Positions 8,352 through 17,115 of a stretch of DNA of 64,000 bases are shown here, one piece after another; positions within the stretch are counted from its first letter, which is position 1, and each line of letters opens with the position of its first letter. The stretch is from Saccharopolyspora endophytica (GTDB taxonomy: Bacteria > Actinomycetota > Actinomycetes > Mycobacteriales > Pseudonocardiaceae), in contig NZ_JAGPXE010000005.1 of the NCBI RefSeq assembly GCF_018070075.1, forward strand, positions 248,001-312,000. The letters are read 5' to 3'. The notes under the pieces were generated by a model. The model worked only from the letters and a program-made list of their open reading frames with translations. It ran no database searches and was not told the origin of the DNA. A program made the translations under genes and the position numbers.

Positions 8352-9667
8352 TGACCGAGACCCCGGCCCGCCCAGGTGCCTTCGACGCTTTCCACCCGCC
8401 GCAGCGCGAACTCATCGACGACTGCGTTCACTGCGGCTTCTGCCTGCCCAGCTGCCCCACCTACGACCTGTGGGGCGAGGAGATGGATTCCCCTCGCGGG
8501 CGCATCTACCTGATGAAGGAAGGGCTCGAAGGCGAACCGCTCACCGACAACGTGGTCGAGCACTTCGACGCCTGCCTGGGCTGCATGGCCTGCGTGACCG
8601 CCTGCCCCTCGGGCGTGCAGTACGGCACGCTGATAACAGAGGCCCGTGCGCAGGTCGAACGCCACCACGAGCGCAGCCGCTTCGAGAAGCTGTTGCGCAC
8701 GACCATCTTCACGCTCTTCCCCTACCCGAAGCGGCTCCGCGCGATGCGCGGTCCGCTCGCCCTCTACCAGCGGTCTCGGCTGGGTCGGTTGCTCAAGCGC
8801 GCCGGGCTGATGGACAAGCTCCCCGCAGGGCTCCAGGTCATGGAATCCCTCGCCCCGCCCATCAGCCGCGCCGAGAAGCTCCCGCAGCGGATCCCGGCCA
8901 GAGGGCAGCGGCGCGCGACCGTCGGCATGATCACCGGGTGCGTCCAGTCGGCGTTCTTCCCCGACGTCAACGCGGCCACGGCCCGAATCCTCGCAGCGGA
9001 GGGGTGCGACGTGGTCGTTCCGCCGTCGCAGGGCTGCTGCGGTGCGCTCAGCGAGCACTCGGGGCGCGAGGAGGAAGCGATCGGCTTCGCCCGCGAGCTG
9101 CTGGACACCTTCGAAGCGTCCGGCGTGGACCACGTGGTCATCAACTCGGCCGGGTGCGGGTCGACGCTCAAGGAGTACCCGCGGCTGCTCCAGGACGACC
9201 CGGTGTACCGGGAGAAGGCCGAGCGGTTCTCGTCGAAGGTGCGCGACATCGCCGAGCTGCTGGTGGAGCTCGGTCCCGTGGCCGAACGCCACCCGCTGCC
9301 GGTGAAGATCGCTTACCACGACGCGTGCCACCTCGCGCACGGTCAGGGCATCCGGTCGCAACCGCGTGAACTGCTGCGCGCCATCCCCGAGCTGCAGCTC
9401 AGCGAGATCAACCGCGCCGAGCTGTGCTGCGGTTCGGCCGGCGTCTACAACCTGCTGCAGCCCGAGCCCGCCCGGGAGCTCGGTGACCGCAAGGCCGCGA
9501 ACGTGCTCGACACCGGCGCGGAACTGCTGGTGACGGCCAACCCCGGCTGTTCGATGCAGATCCGCACCGCCCTGGAGCGGCGCGGGGAGAGCATGTCGAT
9601 GGCGCACACGGTGCAGGTGCTGGACGCCTCGATCCGCGGCGCGGGAGCGGACTCGCTGCTGCGATGA
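8351..9667 (+). CDS. glcF: Glycolate dehydrogenase, iron-sulfur subunit GlcF
   Basis: 438 aa from ATG at 8351 (TGATG overlap with glcE). Two 4Fe-4S ferredoxin motifs lie at the N-terminus: CVHCGFCLPSCPTY near residue 20 and CLGCMACVTACPSG near 75. Two CCG domains follow, with QGCCGALSEHSG near 228 and ELCCGSAGVYNLLQPE near 357. The subunit takes electrons from GlcD/E and passes them toward quinone. A strong hairpin 12 bp downstream ends the operon. Confidence 0.93.
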   Translation: MTETPARPGAFDAFHPPQRELIDDCVHCGFCLPSCPTYDLWGEEMDSPRGRIYLMKEGLEGEPLTDNVVEHFDACLGCMACVTACPSGVQYGTLITEARAQVERHHERSRFEKLLRTTIFTLFPYPKRLRAMRGPLALYQRSRLGRLLKRAGLMDKLPAGLQVMESLAPPISRAEKLPQRIPARGQRRATVGMITGCVQSAFFPDVNAATARILAAEGCDVVVPPSQGCCGALSEHSGREEEAIGFARELLDTFEASGVDHVVINSAGCGSTLKEYPRLLQDDPVYREKAERFSSKVRDIAELLVELGPVAERHPLPVKIAYHDACHLAHGQGIRSQPRELLRAIPELQLSEINRAELCCGSAGVYNLLQPEPARELGDRKAANVLDTGAELLVTANPGCSMQIRTALERRGESMSMAHTVQVLDASIRGAGADSLLR

Positions 9668-9678
9668 AGTCGTGCCGT

Positions 9679-9711
9679 GAAGCGGGGCCGTCGTTGCGAC
9701 GGCCCCGCTTC
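9679..9711 (+). terminator. Terminator of glcDEF
   Basis: A 15-bp perfect stem: 9679-9693 (GAAGCGGGGCCGTCG) pairs with 9697-9711 over the loop TTG. Confidence 0.8.
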
Positions 9712-9724
9712 GTCGTTGACAGCA

Positions 9725-9790
9725 GGGGAACCTTCATCGCGGAGCTCGGGCCGGTTCGCGGGCGGAGGGTGAACGGAAGGTTCCCATGCT
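9725..9790. repeat. Dispersed GGGAACCTTCC element, inverted pair (copies 4 and 5)
   Basis: GGGAACCTTC at 9726-9735 and GAAGGTTCCC at 9776-9785 face each other across 40 bp and could pair as a hairpin between glcF and fadA. Confidence 0.65.
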
Positions 9791-9833
9791 CGGAACACCA
9801 CGCTGCTCCGTCCGGCCGACAGCGCGATGGTCA

Positions 9834-9864
9834 TTGACTGTGACAGCATTGGTGTCACACTCTG
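9834..9864 (+). promoter_or_regulatory. MerR-type promoter/operator of fadAB
   Basis: TTGACT at 9834-9839 leads into TGTGACA (9839-9845), 7 bases, TGTCACA (9853-9859), then CT. This is the same 7-7-7 architecture, -35 and trailing ACACT as at 1538-1568. GAGGAGG lies before the fadA ATG. Confidence 0.6.
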
Positions 9865-9901
9865 GGTGGAGCACCTGCCGCAATGAGGAGGCACGCCACA
9901 C

Positions 9902-11116
9902 ATGTCCGAGGCGTTCGTCTACGACGCGATCCGCACACCGCGGGGTCGTGGAAAGAAAAACGGTTCGCTGCACGGGGTGAAGCCGATCACCCTCGCCGTG
10001 AGCCTGATCGAGGAGCTGCAGCGCCGTCATCCGCAGCTCGATCCCGCGCTGATCGATGACGTCGTGCTCGGCGTGGTCTCGCCAGTGGGCGATCAGGGCA
10101 GCGACATCGCCAAGACCGCCGCGCTCGCCGCCGGTCTTCCCGAAACGGTCGCCGGCGTCCAGCTGAACCGCTTCTGCGCTTCGGGCTTGGAAGCCGTCAA
10201 CATCGCAGCGCAGAAGGTCCGATCCGGCTGGGAGGACGCGGTCCTCGCCGGCGGTGTCGAGTCCATGTCGCGCGTCTCGTTGGGTTCCGACGGCGGAGCC
10301 TGGGCGATGGACCCCGAGACCAACTACGCCACGTCGTTCGTGCCGCAGGGCATCGGCGCCGACCTCATCGCCACCATCGAAGGCTTCGACCGCGGCACGG
10401 TGGACGCCTACGCCGCCGAGTCGCAGGACCGCGCCGCCAAGGCGTGGGCCGACGGCCGCTTCGGCAACTCCGTGATCCCGGTCAAGGACCGCAACGGCGT
10501 GACCGTCCTCGACCGCGACGAGCACATCCGCCCCGGCACCACGGCCGACTCCCTCGGCGGTCTCAAGGCCTCGTTCGCCGACATCGGGGAGATGGGCGGT
10601 TTCGACGCCGTCGCCCTGCAGAAGTACCACTGGGTCGAGAACATCGACCACGTGCACACCGCCGGCAACTCCTCCGGCATCGTCGACGGTGCCGCGCTGG
10701 CGCTGATCGGCAGCGCGGACCTCGGGGAGCGCACCGGGCTCAAGCCGCGCGCCCGCATCGTCTCCGCGGCGCTCTCCGGCGCCGACCCGACGATCATGCT
10801 CACCGGCCCCGGACCGGCCGTGCGCAAGGCGCTGGCCAAGGCCGACATGAGCATCGAGCAGATCGATCTGGTCGAGATCAACGAGGCCTTCGCCGCAGTT
10901 CCGCTGAAGTTCATGAAGGAGTTCGGCGTTGACCACGACAAGGTCAACGTCAACGGCGGTGCCATCGCCATGGGCCACCCGCTGGGTGCCACCGGGGCGA
11001 TGATCCTCGGCACCGTCATCGACGAACTCGAACGCCGCAACCTCCGATACGGCCTGGCAACGCTGTGCATCGGTGGCGGCATGGGGATCGCGACCATCGT
11101 CGAACGGATCGGCTGA
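9902..11116 (+). CDS. fadA: Acetyl-CoA acyltransferase (3-ketoacyl-CoA thiolase)
   Basis: 404 aa from ATG at 9902 with GAGGAGG at 9886-9892. Thiolytic cleavage of 3-ketoacyl-CoA, the last step of each beta-oxidation round. The nucleophilic Cys92 lies in [12 protein letters not shown]. The C-terminal active site has [16 protein letters not shown] (His near 359) and the second Cys in [19 protein letters not shown]. The length is normal. It is 14 bp upstream of fadB and forms the usual two-gene actinobacterial fadAB operon. Confidence 0.95.
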   Translation: MSEAFVYDAIRTPRGRGKKNGSLHGVKPITLAVSLIEELQRRHPQLDPALIDDVVLGVVSPVGDQGSDIAKTAALAAGLPETVAGVQLNRFCASGLEAVNIAAQKVRSGWEDAVLAGGVESMSRVSLGSDGGAWAMDPETNYATSFVPQGIGADLIATIEGFDRGTVDAYAAESQDRAAKAWADGRFGNSVIPVKDRNGVTVLDRDEHIRPGTTADSLGGLKASFADIGEMGGFDAVALQKYHWVENIDHVHTAGNSSGIVDGAALALIGSADLGERTGLKPRARIVSAALSGADPTIMLTGPGPAVRKALAKADMSIEQIDLVEINEAFAAVPLKFMKEFGVDHDKVNVNGGAIAMGHPLGATGAMILGTVIDELERRNLRYGLATLCIGGGMGIATIVERIG

Positions 11117-11130
11117 GGGACACATCAGAC

Positions 11131-13350
11131 ATGAGCGAGCAGAACACCATCCGCTGGGAGTCCGACGCCGACGGAATCGTCGTGCTGACCCTGGACGACC
11201 CCCAGCAGCAGGCCAACACCATGAACCTGCGCTACCAGGCCAGCATGGACGCGATCCTGCACCGCCTGGAAACCGAGCGCGACAACATCACCGGCGTCGT
11301 CCTCACCTCCGCGAAGAAGACCTTCTTCGCAGGTGGCGACCTGCGTGAACTCATCCAAGCCCGTCCCGGCGACGCCGAGGCCGTCTCCGCGACCACGGCC
11401 AACGTCAAGAAGCAGCTGCGCCGCCTGGAAACGCTCGGCAAGCCCGTGGTCGCCGCGCTCAACGGCACCGCGCTCGGCGGCGGTCTGGAGATCGCACTGG
11501 CCTGCCACCACCGCGTCGCGCTGAACAACCCCAAGGCCCGCTTCGGCTTCCCCGAGGTCAGCCTCGGGCTGCTGCCCGGCGCAGGCGGTGTGGTGCGCAG
11601 CGTGCGGCTGCTGGGCATCGCCGAGGCGTTGCTCAACGTTCTGCTGCAGGGACAGCAGCTGCGGCCGGAGAAGGCCCTCAAGACCGGCCTGATCAACGAG
11701 CTGGTCGACACTCCCGAGGAGATGCTGGCCAAGGCCAAGGAGTGGATCAAGGCCAACCCGGAGGCCGCTCAGCCGTGGGACACCCCCGGCCACAAGATCC
11801 CCGGCGGCACCCCGTCGTCACCGAAGTTCGCCGCCAACCTGCCCGCGTTCCCGGCCAACCTGCGCAAGCAGCTCAAGGGCGCCCCCATGCCCGCGCCGCG
11901 CAACATCATGTCCGCAGCGGTCGAGGGCAGCCAGGTCGACTTCGACACCGCCCTGGACATCGAGGGCCGCTACTTCGTCGAGCTGGTCTGCGGCCAGACC
12001 GCGAAGAACATGAGCAAGGCGTTCTTCTTCGACCTGCAGCACATCAACGCCGGTGGGAGCCGTCCCGACGGTGAACCGGAGTTCCGGGCGAAGAAGGTCG
12101 CGGTGCTCGGCGGCGGCATGATGGGCGCCGGCATCGCCTACGTCTGCGCCAAGGCCGGCATGCAGGTCGTCCTCAAGGACGTCTCGCTGGAGAACGCCGA
12201 GAAGGGCAAGGACTACTCGGCGAAGATCCTGGAGAAGGCGGTCGCCCGGGGTCGCTCCACGCAGGAGAAGGCCGACGAGCTGCTCGGCCGCATCACCGCG
12301 ACCGACCAGATCGAGCCGCTGTCGGGCTGCGACCTGGTCATCGAGGCGGTCTTCGAGAACCTCAAGCTCAAGCACCAGGTCTTCGGCGAGATCCAGGACG
12401 TCATCGACGACGACGCCCTGCTGTGCTCGAACACCTCGACGCTGCCGATCACCGACCTCGCGGAAGGTGTCCGCAAGCGCGAGGACTTCATCGGGCTGCA
12501 CTTCTTCTCGCCGGTCGACAAGATGCCGCTGGTGGAGATCATCTCGGGCGAGCAGACCAGCGATCGAGCGCTGGCCCGCGCGTTCGACGTGGTGCGTCAG
12601 ATCAACAAGACGCCGATCGTGGTCAACGACAGTCGCGGGTTCTTCACCAGCCGGGTCATCGGCACCTTCATCAACGAGGGCGTCGCGATGCTGGCCGAGG
12701 GGATCCACCCGGCCTCCATCGAGCAGGCCTCCTCGCAGGCCGGGTTCCCGGCTCCGGTGCTGCAGCTGTTCGACGAGCTGACCCTGACCTTGCCGCGCAA
12801 GATCCGCGACGAGTCGAAGGCGGCGGTGGAAGCCGCTGGTGGCACGTGGGTTCCGCACCCCGCCGAGCAGGTCATCGACCGCATGGTGGAGGAGTTCGAC
12901 CGTCCCGGTCGCTCCGGCGGTGCCGGTTTCTACGACTACGCCGACGGCAAGCGGACCGGACTGTGGCCGGGTCTGGTGGAGCACTTCGGGTCCGCCGACA
13001 CCGACCCCGCAGCGGTCGACCTGACCGACCTGACCGAGCGGATGATGTTCGTCGAGGCGCTGGAAACGGTGAAGTGCCTGGACGAGGGCGTGCTGACGTC
13101 CGTGCCGGACGCCAACATCGGCTCGATCATGGGCATCGGCTTCCCGCCGTGGACCGGCGGAGTCGTGCAGTACATGAACGGCTACCCGGGTGGCCTGGCC
13201 GGTTTCGTCGCCCGCTCCCGCGAACTCGCGGAGCGCTACGGCGACCGGTTCCAGCCGCCGGAGTCGCTGGTCAAGCGCGCTGCCAACGGCGAACCGTTCG
13301 ACAACGGCGAGCCGGACGCGGAGATCGTGAAGGCCACTGCGGCCGAGTGA
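11131..13350 (+). CDS. fadB: Fatty-acid oxidation multienzyme: enoyl-CoA hydratase / 3-hydroxyacyl-CoA dehydrogenase
   Basis: 739 aa from ATG at 11131. The N-terminal crotonase domain, about residues 1-310, has SAKKTFFAGGDLRELI, NGTALGGGLEIALACHHRVA (oxyanion hole) and FPEVSLGLLPGAGGVVR with the catalytic Glu. The NAD-binding dehydrogenase domain starts near residue 322 (KVAVLGGGMMGAGIAYVCAK), with FIGLHFFSPVDKMPLVEII near 456. The two C-terminal 3HCDH domains follow. It hydrates enoyl-CoA and oxidises 3-hydroxyacyl-CoA for FadA. A strong bidirectional hairpin follows the stop. Confidence 0.95.
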   Translation: MSEQNTIRWESDADGIVVLTLDDPQQQANTMNLRYQASMDAILHRLETERDNITGVVLTSAKKTFFAGGDLRELIQARPGDAEAVSATTANVKKQLRRLETLGKPVVAALNGTALGGGLEIALACHHRVALNNPKARFGFPEVSLGLLPGAGGVVRSVRLLGIAEALLNVLLQGQQLRPEKALKTGLINELVDTPEEMLAKAKEWIKANPEAAQPWDTPGHKIPGGTPSSPKFAANLPAFPANLRKQLKGAPMPAPRNIMSAAVEGSQVDFDTALDIEGRYFVELVCGQTAKNMSKAFFFDLQHINAGGSRPDGEPEFRAKKVAVLGGGMMGAGIAYVCAKAGMQVVLKDVSLENAEKGKDYSAKILEKAVARGRSTQEKADELLGRITATDQIEPLSGCDLVIEAVFENLKLKHQVFGEIQDVIDDDALLCSNTSTLPITDLAEGVRKREDFIGLHFFSPVDKMPLVEIISGEQTSDRALARAFDVVRQINKTPIVVNDSRGFFTSRVIGTFINEGVAMLAEGIHPASIEQASSQAGFPAPVLQLFDELTLTLPRKIRDESKAAVEAAGGTWVPHPAEQVIDRMVEEFDRPGRSGGAGFYDYADGKRTGLWPGLVEHFGSADTDPAAVDLTDLTERMMFVEALETVKCLDEGVLTSVPDANIGSIMGIGFPPWTGGVVQYMNGYPGGLAGFVARSRELAERYGDRFQPPESLVKRAANGEPFDNGEPDAEIVKATAAE

Positions 13351-13358
13351 GCTGACAT

Positions 13359-13398
13359 GACGAGGCGCCGGACCCGTAAACGGGCCCGGCGCCTCGTC
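13359..13398. terminator. Terminator between fadB and the small secreted protein
   Basis: GACGAGGCGCCGG (13359-13371) pairs with 13386-13398. CCCGT/ACGGG continues the stem inward with one mismatch. The two flanking genes converge here. Confidence 0.8.
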
Positions 13399-13413
13399 GT
13401 TCGCTCAGCGAGC

Positions 13414-13662
13414 TCAGCCCTCGGGGTGGTCCACGACCGGGGCGTTGACGCACTGCGCGGTCTGCGGCGACAGAACCGGGACAACCGCGCCGAGGACGGC
13501 GACGTTGTCTCCGCACAGCTGCACCGGAACGGCGCTGATGTTGTTGTCGTTCGCCCCGTTGACGCCCTCGTTGTCCGCGCTGTCGGCGAACGCCGGGCCG
13601 GCCAGGGCCAGCATGGCGGTGGCGGCGCCGGCAACGCCGGCGATACGTGCAGCGGTACGCAC
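13414..13662 (-). CDS. Small secreted chaplin-like protein
   Basis: 82 aa from GTG at 13662 behind AAGGAGA. It has a clear signal peptide (MRTAARIAGVAGAATAMLAL then AGPAFA, cleavage near residue 26). The mature part is about 56 residues: Asn/Asp-rich NEGVNGANDNN, then AVPVQLCGDNVAVLGAVVPV and a second Cys in QTAQCVNAP. A pair of Cys around a Val-rich hydrophobic core resembles the chaplin domain that coats aerial hyphae, but the match is partial. It could instead belong to an uncharacterised Pseudonocardiaceae small secreted family. No cell-wall sorting signal is seen. Confidence 0.65.
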   Translation of the reverse strand: MRTAARIAGVAGAATAMLALAGPAFADSADNEGVNGANDNNISAVPVQLCGDNVAVLGAVVPVLSPQTAQCVNAPVVDHPEG

Positions 13663-13868
13663 TGTGGTTCTCCTTATGGATGACTGTTCTTCAGGGTGTT
13701 AACCCTTGCGGCACAGCGAATTTCTGCGCTTCTCCTGTGTCGCGCGGCAGAGTCTGCGACATGGCGCGCGCCCAAGTCGAACTCAGAAGGGCGTTTTCAG
13801 TCGAATACCCTCGATGGAGTGACTTTAATCGGACATTCCACAGTGGATTTCCGGCTGAATCGCGTTGC

Positions 13869-14648
13869 TCAGTCCAGCGGCAGGACGCCGCTGATCCGCT
13901 GCAGCGGAGCTTCCGCGGCTCCGCTGACGACCTTGTCCGCCTCGGACACGACGGGGGTGTTCTTCGTCGCGGGAAGCACGTCGCTGGGCTTGGCGAGCGT
14001 CAGCGGCTCACCGGAGGTCTGCAGCGGGTTGTTCTGCAGCGTCGGCGCCACCAGGGCCACCGGGTTGCTGATCGGCTCGGACTCGTAGCCCTGGGCGGCG
14101 GTCAGCGCAACCGCGGTGTCCACGGCGGAGAAGCCCTGGTGGTTCGGCTTGCGCGGGCCGATCTCGGTGTCCAGCAGCGCCGCGTCGGGCGTGTGCTCGT
14201 ACACCACGCCGAGGTGGCCCGGGGTCACCGAGCCGCCGACGGTCGGCCTGGTCTTGGTCATCTTCGACACGCGGGTGGTCTCGGCGAAGACGTGCCCGAG
14301 CACGCGGTTCGGCTTGCCGGGGGCGAGCACGGGACGGCCGTCCTGCAGCTCACCGGCGATGCCGTGCCCGGTCTTGGTGATGTCGACGCCGACCTTCTTG
14401 ATGACGTTCGGCGAGCTCACGTCCAGCTGCGTGTCGGCGCACGGCGCCTTCGTGGGGCTGAACGAAGGCCCTTCCTGCATCTTGCAGGCGTTGGCCGGGA
14501 TCCCGGCGGTGATCTCGTCCGGAACGGACGTCAGATCGGGCTTTTCGATGTCGGTGGTTCCCGCCGCGTTCGCGGCACCGGTGCCGACAGTGGCGAGGCC
14601 CGCGGCCATGACGGCCGCCTTGACTGTGCGCGTGGTCCAGGAGCGCAA
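13869..14648 (-). CDS. Secreted protein of unknown function
   Basis: 259 aa from TTG at 14648 with GAGGAG nine bases before it; the ATG at 14756 would put 36 unlikely residues before the signal peptide. The signal sequence is TTRTVKAAVMAAGLATVGTG followed by AANAA. The mature protein has two Cys (NACKMQEG, APCADTQLDV) and repeated Val/Thr-rich segments (GGSVTPGHLGVVYEHTPDAA) with no catalytic motif I recognise. The window places it next to another secreted protein on the same strand, so both may be envelope or hyphal-surface components (inference). Confidence 0.7.
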   Translation of the reverse strand: MRSWTTRTVKAAVMAAGLATVGTGAANAAGTTDIEKPDLTSVPDEITAGIPANACKMQEGPSFSPTKAPCADTQLDVSSPNVIKKVGVDITKTGHGIAGELQDGRPVLAPGKPNRVLGHVFAETTRVSKMTKTRPTVGGSVTPGHLGVVYEHTPDAALLDTEIGPRKPNHQGFSAVDTAVALTAAQGYESEPISNPVALVAPTLQNNPLQTSGEPLTLAKPSDVLPATKNTPVVSEADKVVSGAAEAPLQRISGVLPLD

Positions 14649-14780
14649 GATTGGATCTCCTCGAGTCGGAGGTGTTGGCACGGCTGACTCGACATCGGAG
14701 ACGTTGTAGAGGATCTTGAGCCGCACTCGGCGAATGCAGCCCGAACGAGTGAACATCTGTGCGTGGGCTCGGGTGCGGCA

Positions 14781-14802
14781 GTGGGAGAGAGGTTCCCATG
14801 CA
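14781..14802 (-). repeat. Dispersed element, degenerate copy 6
   Basis: GTGGGAGAGAGGTTCCCATGCA keeps GGTTCCCATGC of the consensus, with the left half altered. Confidence 0.4.
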
Positions 14803-14831
14803 CCGCTTCGCGCCCCGCACCCGGCGGGGGT

Positions 14832-15437
14832 CTAGAAGCCCAGGCCCGGAGCGAACAGCGCGATCATGTGCTCGGTGGCCTTCTCGGCGGTGACCTCCGG
14901 GTGGTGGTCGCGCCAGAGGGCGAGCCGCTCGCTGGCGCCGATGATCGCCTCGGCGTAGGCCTCCGCCTGCTCGTGGTCGAGGTCCTCGCACACCGATCGC
15001 AGCAGGTCCGCGGTGAAGTAGCGCTGCTGGACGCGGATGGCCTCCAGCTCGGTGTTGACCGAGGCGCTGGGGATGGAGAACTCGTTGCGCAGCAACGCCC
15101 AGGCCTGCGCGTGGTCGTCGCTGAAGCGGAAGAAGGCCAGCTGGCAGTCGTAGAGCTTCTGCTCCGGGCTGGTCGCCTCGGCGGCGGCGCGGCTGGTGGC
15201 TTCGAGGAGTTCGGCCTTGGACCGCTGCAGGCAGGCCAGCAGCAGTCCTTCCTTGGAGCCGAAGTACTCGTAGAGCATCGGTTTGGACAGGCCCACCTGG
15301 CCGGCGATGTCGTCCATCGAGGTCGCCTGGTAACCGTCGTCGGCGAAAACCCGCTCCGCGACTTCCAGGATCTGCGTCTCGCGCTCGGCCCGGGACATTC
15401 GCTTGCGGCCGCTGGCCGGCGCAGTTGACCTCGTCAC
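14832..15437 (-). CDS. TetR-family transcriptional regulator
   Basis: 201 aa, GTG start at 15437. The helix-turn-helix lies at about residues 18-65 (RETQILEVAERVFADDGYQA, DDIAGQVGLSKPMLYEYFGS), with a divergent all-helical ligand domain after it. It is divergent from a flavin monooxygenase, with overlapping CTACT/AGTAG palindromes between the two starts. It probably represses itself and the monooxygenase until a substrate-like ligand binds. The ligand is unknown. Confidence 0.88.
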   Translation of the reverse strand: MTRSTAPASGRKRMSRAERETQILEVAERVFADDGYQATSMDDIAGQVGLSKPMLYEYFGSKEGLLLACLQRSKAELLEATSRAAAEATSPEQKLYDCQLAFFRFSDDHAQAWALLRNEFSIPSASVNTELEAIRVQQRYFTADLLRSVCEDLDHEQAEAYAEAIIGASERLALWRDHHPEVTAEKATEHMIALFAPGLGF

Positions 15438-15460
15438 GAATCAACCCTACCGCAGGTAAC

Positions 15461-15488
15461 CTACTCGTAGTAGCCTACTGCGGAGTAG
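15461..15488. promoter_or_regulatory. Overlapping TetR-type palindromes
   Basis: CTACT-CGT-AGTAG (15461-15473) and CTACT-GCGG-AGTAG (15475-15488) lie back to back in the 82-bp divergent gap. An outer GCAG/CTGC extends the first arm. Two dimer sites are likely. Confidence 0.55.
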
Positions 15489-15519
15489 ATACGGTGCCGG
15501 TGTCCGAGGAGGGGCTCTG

Positions 15520-17007
15520 ATGGTGCAGAAGCAGTCGCCTGGCCAGCGTCGATACGAAACTTCGGTCGTCATCGTCGGAACCGGGTTCTCCGGTCTCGGC
15601 ATGGCGATCAAGCTCAAGCAGGCCGGCATCGACGACTTCATCGTCCTGGAGAAGTCCTCCGACCTCGGCGGGACCTGGCGGGACAACACCTACCCGGGCT
15701 GCGCCTGCGACGTGCCCTCGCTGATGTACTCGTTCTCGTTCGAGCAGAACCCGAACTGGTCGCGGCTGTTCGCCGAGCAGGGCGAGATCAACGAATACCT
15801 GAGCCACTGCGCGGACAAGTACCAGGTCCGCGACCACGTGCACCACGGCGTGGAGTTCACCGGCGCCGAATACGACGAGCAGGCCAAGACCTGGCTGGTC
15901 ACCACCGGCGACGGCACCGAGTACGTCGGCCGCGCCCTGGTGTCCGGCGTCGGCGCCCTGCACATCCCCAGCTACCCGGATCTGCCCGGTGTGCAGGACT
16001 TCGAAGGCGAGATCTTCCACTCGGCGAAGTGGAACCACGACTACGACCTGCGAGGGAAGCGCGTCGCGGTCGTCGGGACCGGCGCGAGCGCGATCCAGTT
16101 CGTCCCCCGCGTCGCGGAGCAGGCCCAGAAGCTGCACCTGTTCCAGCGCACGCCCCCGTGGATCCAGCCCAAGCCCGACCGCGCGATCCCGGAGTCGGTC
16201 AAGAAGCTGTTCCGGCGCGTTCCGCTGGCGCAGCGCGCGGCGCGCGTCGCGGTGTACTGGGTCCTGGAAGCTCGCTTCTTCGCGGTGTTCAACAAGCGCC
16301 TCGGCAAGGCCGCGGAATGGCTGTCCAAGCGCTACATCCGCAAGACGATCTCGGATCCGAAGCTGCGCAAGGCCGTCACGCCGGACTACTCGATGGGCTG
16401 CAAGCGCATCCTGCTCTCCAGCGACTACTACCCGGCGCTCAACCGGTCCAACGTCGACGTCGACACCAGCGGCGTCACCGAGGTCCGCAAGAACTCCGTG
16501 GTGACCGGTGACGGCCAGGAGCACGAGGTCGACGCGATCATCTACGGCACCGGCTTCCACGTCACCGACGCCTACGACCACCTCGCCATCGTCGGGCGGG
16601 AAGGCCGCAAGCTCCAGGACACCTGGCGCGACGGCGCCGAGACCTACCTCGGCATCACGGTCTCCGGGTTCCCCAACCTGTTCTTCCTCCTCGGCCCGAA
16701 CACCGGACTCGGCCACAACTCGGTCGTGTTCATGATCGAATCGCAGCTGAACTACGTGATCGACTGCATCCGCCGGATCCACAAGGGCGAGATCGGCCAG
16801 GTCGACGTTCGGCAGACGGTGCAGGACGCCTTCAGCCGCGAGCTCCAGTCCGAATTGGGCGACGGGGTGTGGTCGGTCGGCGGTTGCCGGAGCTGGTACC
16901 TCGACGAGAACGGCGTGAACCGCACGCTGTGGCCGGGATTCACCTGGAAGTACTGGATGCGCACGAGGAAGGCGGACCTGTCCGACTACGAGGTCACCGC
17001 GCGTTGA
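15520..17007 (+). CDS. Flavin-containing (Baeyer-Villiger type) monooxygenase
   Basis: 495 aa. FAD- and NADPH-dependent oxygenase. The N-terminal FAD Rossmann motif is VVIVGTGFSGLGMAI near residue 10, followed by LGGTWRDNTYPGCACD. The Baeyer-Villiger fingerprint FxGxxxHxxxW is exact (FEGEIFHSAKW near 162). The NADPH Rossmann motif is VAVVGTGASAIQFVP near 183, and GTGFHVTDAY lies near 345. Such enzymes turn ketones or aldehydes into esters, or oxidise heteroatoms; the substrate is not predictable. It is likely controlled by the adjacent TetR gene. Confidence 0.88.
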   Translation: MVQKQSPGQRRYETSVVIVGTGFSGLGMAIKLKQAGIDDFIVLEKSSDLGGTWRDNTYPGCACDVPSLMYSFSFEQNPNWSRLFAEQGEINEYLSHCADKYQVRDHVHHGVEFTGAEYDEQAKTWLVTTGDGTEYVGRALVSGVGALHIPSYPDLPGVQDFEGEIFHSAKWNHDYDLRGKRVAVVGTGASAIQFVPRVAEQAQKLHLFQRTPPWIQPKPDRAIPESVKKLFRRVPLAQRAARVAVYWVLEARFFAVFNKRLGKAAEWLSKRYIRKTISDPKLRKAVTPDYSMGCKRILLSSDYYPALNRSNVDVDTSGVTEVRKNSVVTGDGQEHEVDAIIYGTGFHVTDAYDHLAIVGREGRKLQDTWRDGAETYLGITVSGFPNLFFLLGPNTGLGHNSVVFMIESQLNYVIDCIRRIHKGEIGQVDVRQTVQDAFSRELQSELGDGVWSVGGCRSWYLDENGVNRTLWPGFTWKYWMRTRKADLSDYEVTAR

Positions 17008-17030
17008 GGTGATCGGATCGCCCAACCCCG

Positions 17031-17060
17031 TTGAAGCTTCGCACGGGCGTTCGATATAGT
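17031..17060 (+). promoter_or_regulatory. Promoter of the Lys/Ala/Pro-rich protein gene
   Basis: TTGAAG (17031-17036), an 18-bp spacer and TATAGT (17055-17060). The start codon is 56 bp downstream. Confidence 0.6.
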
Positions 17061-17115
17061 GGTCGAGTCACTGTCGAGCAGCCCCGTCAGGGGCGCACCC
17101 TAGCTAGGGGCGGCG

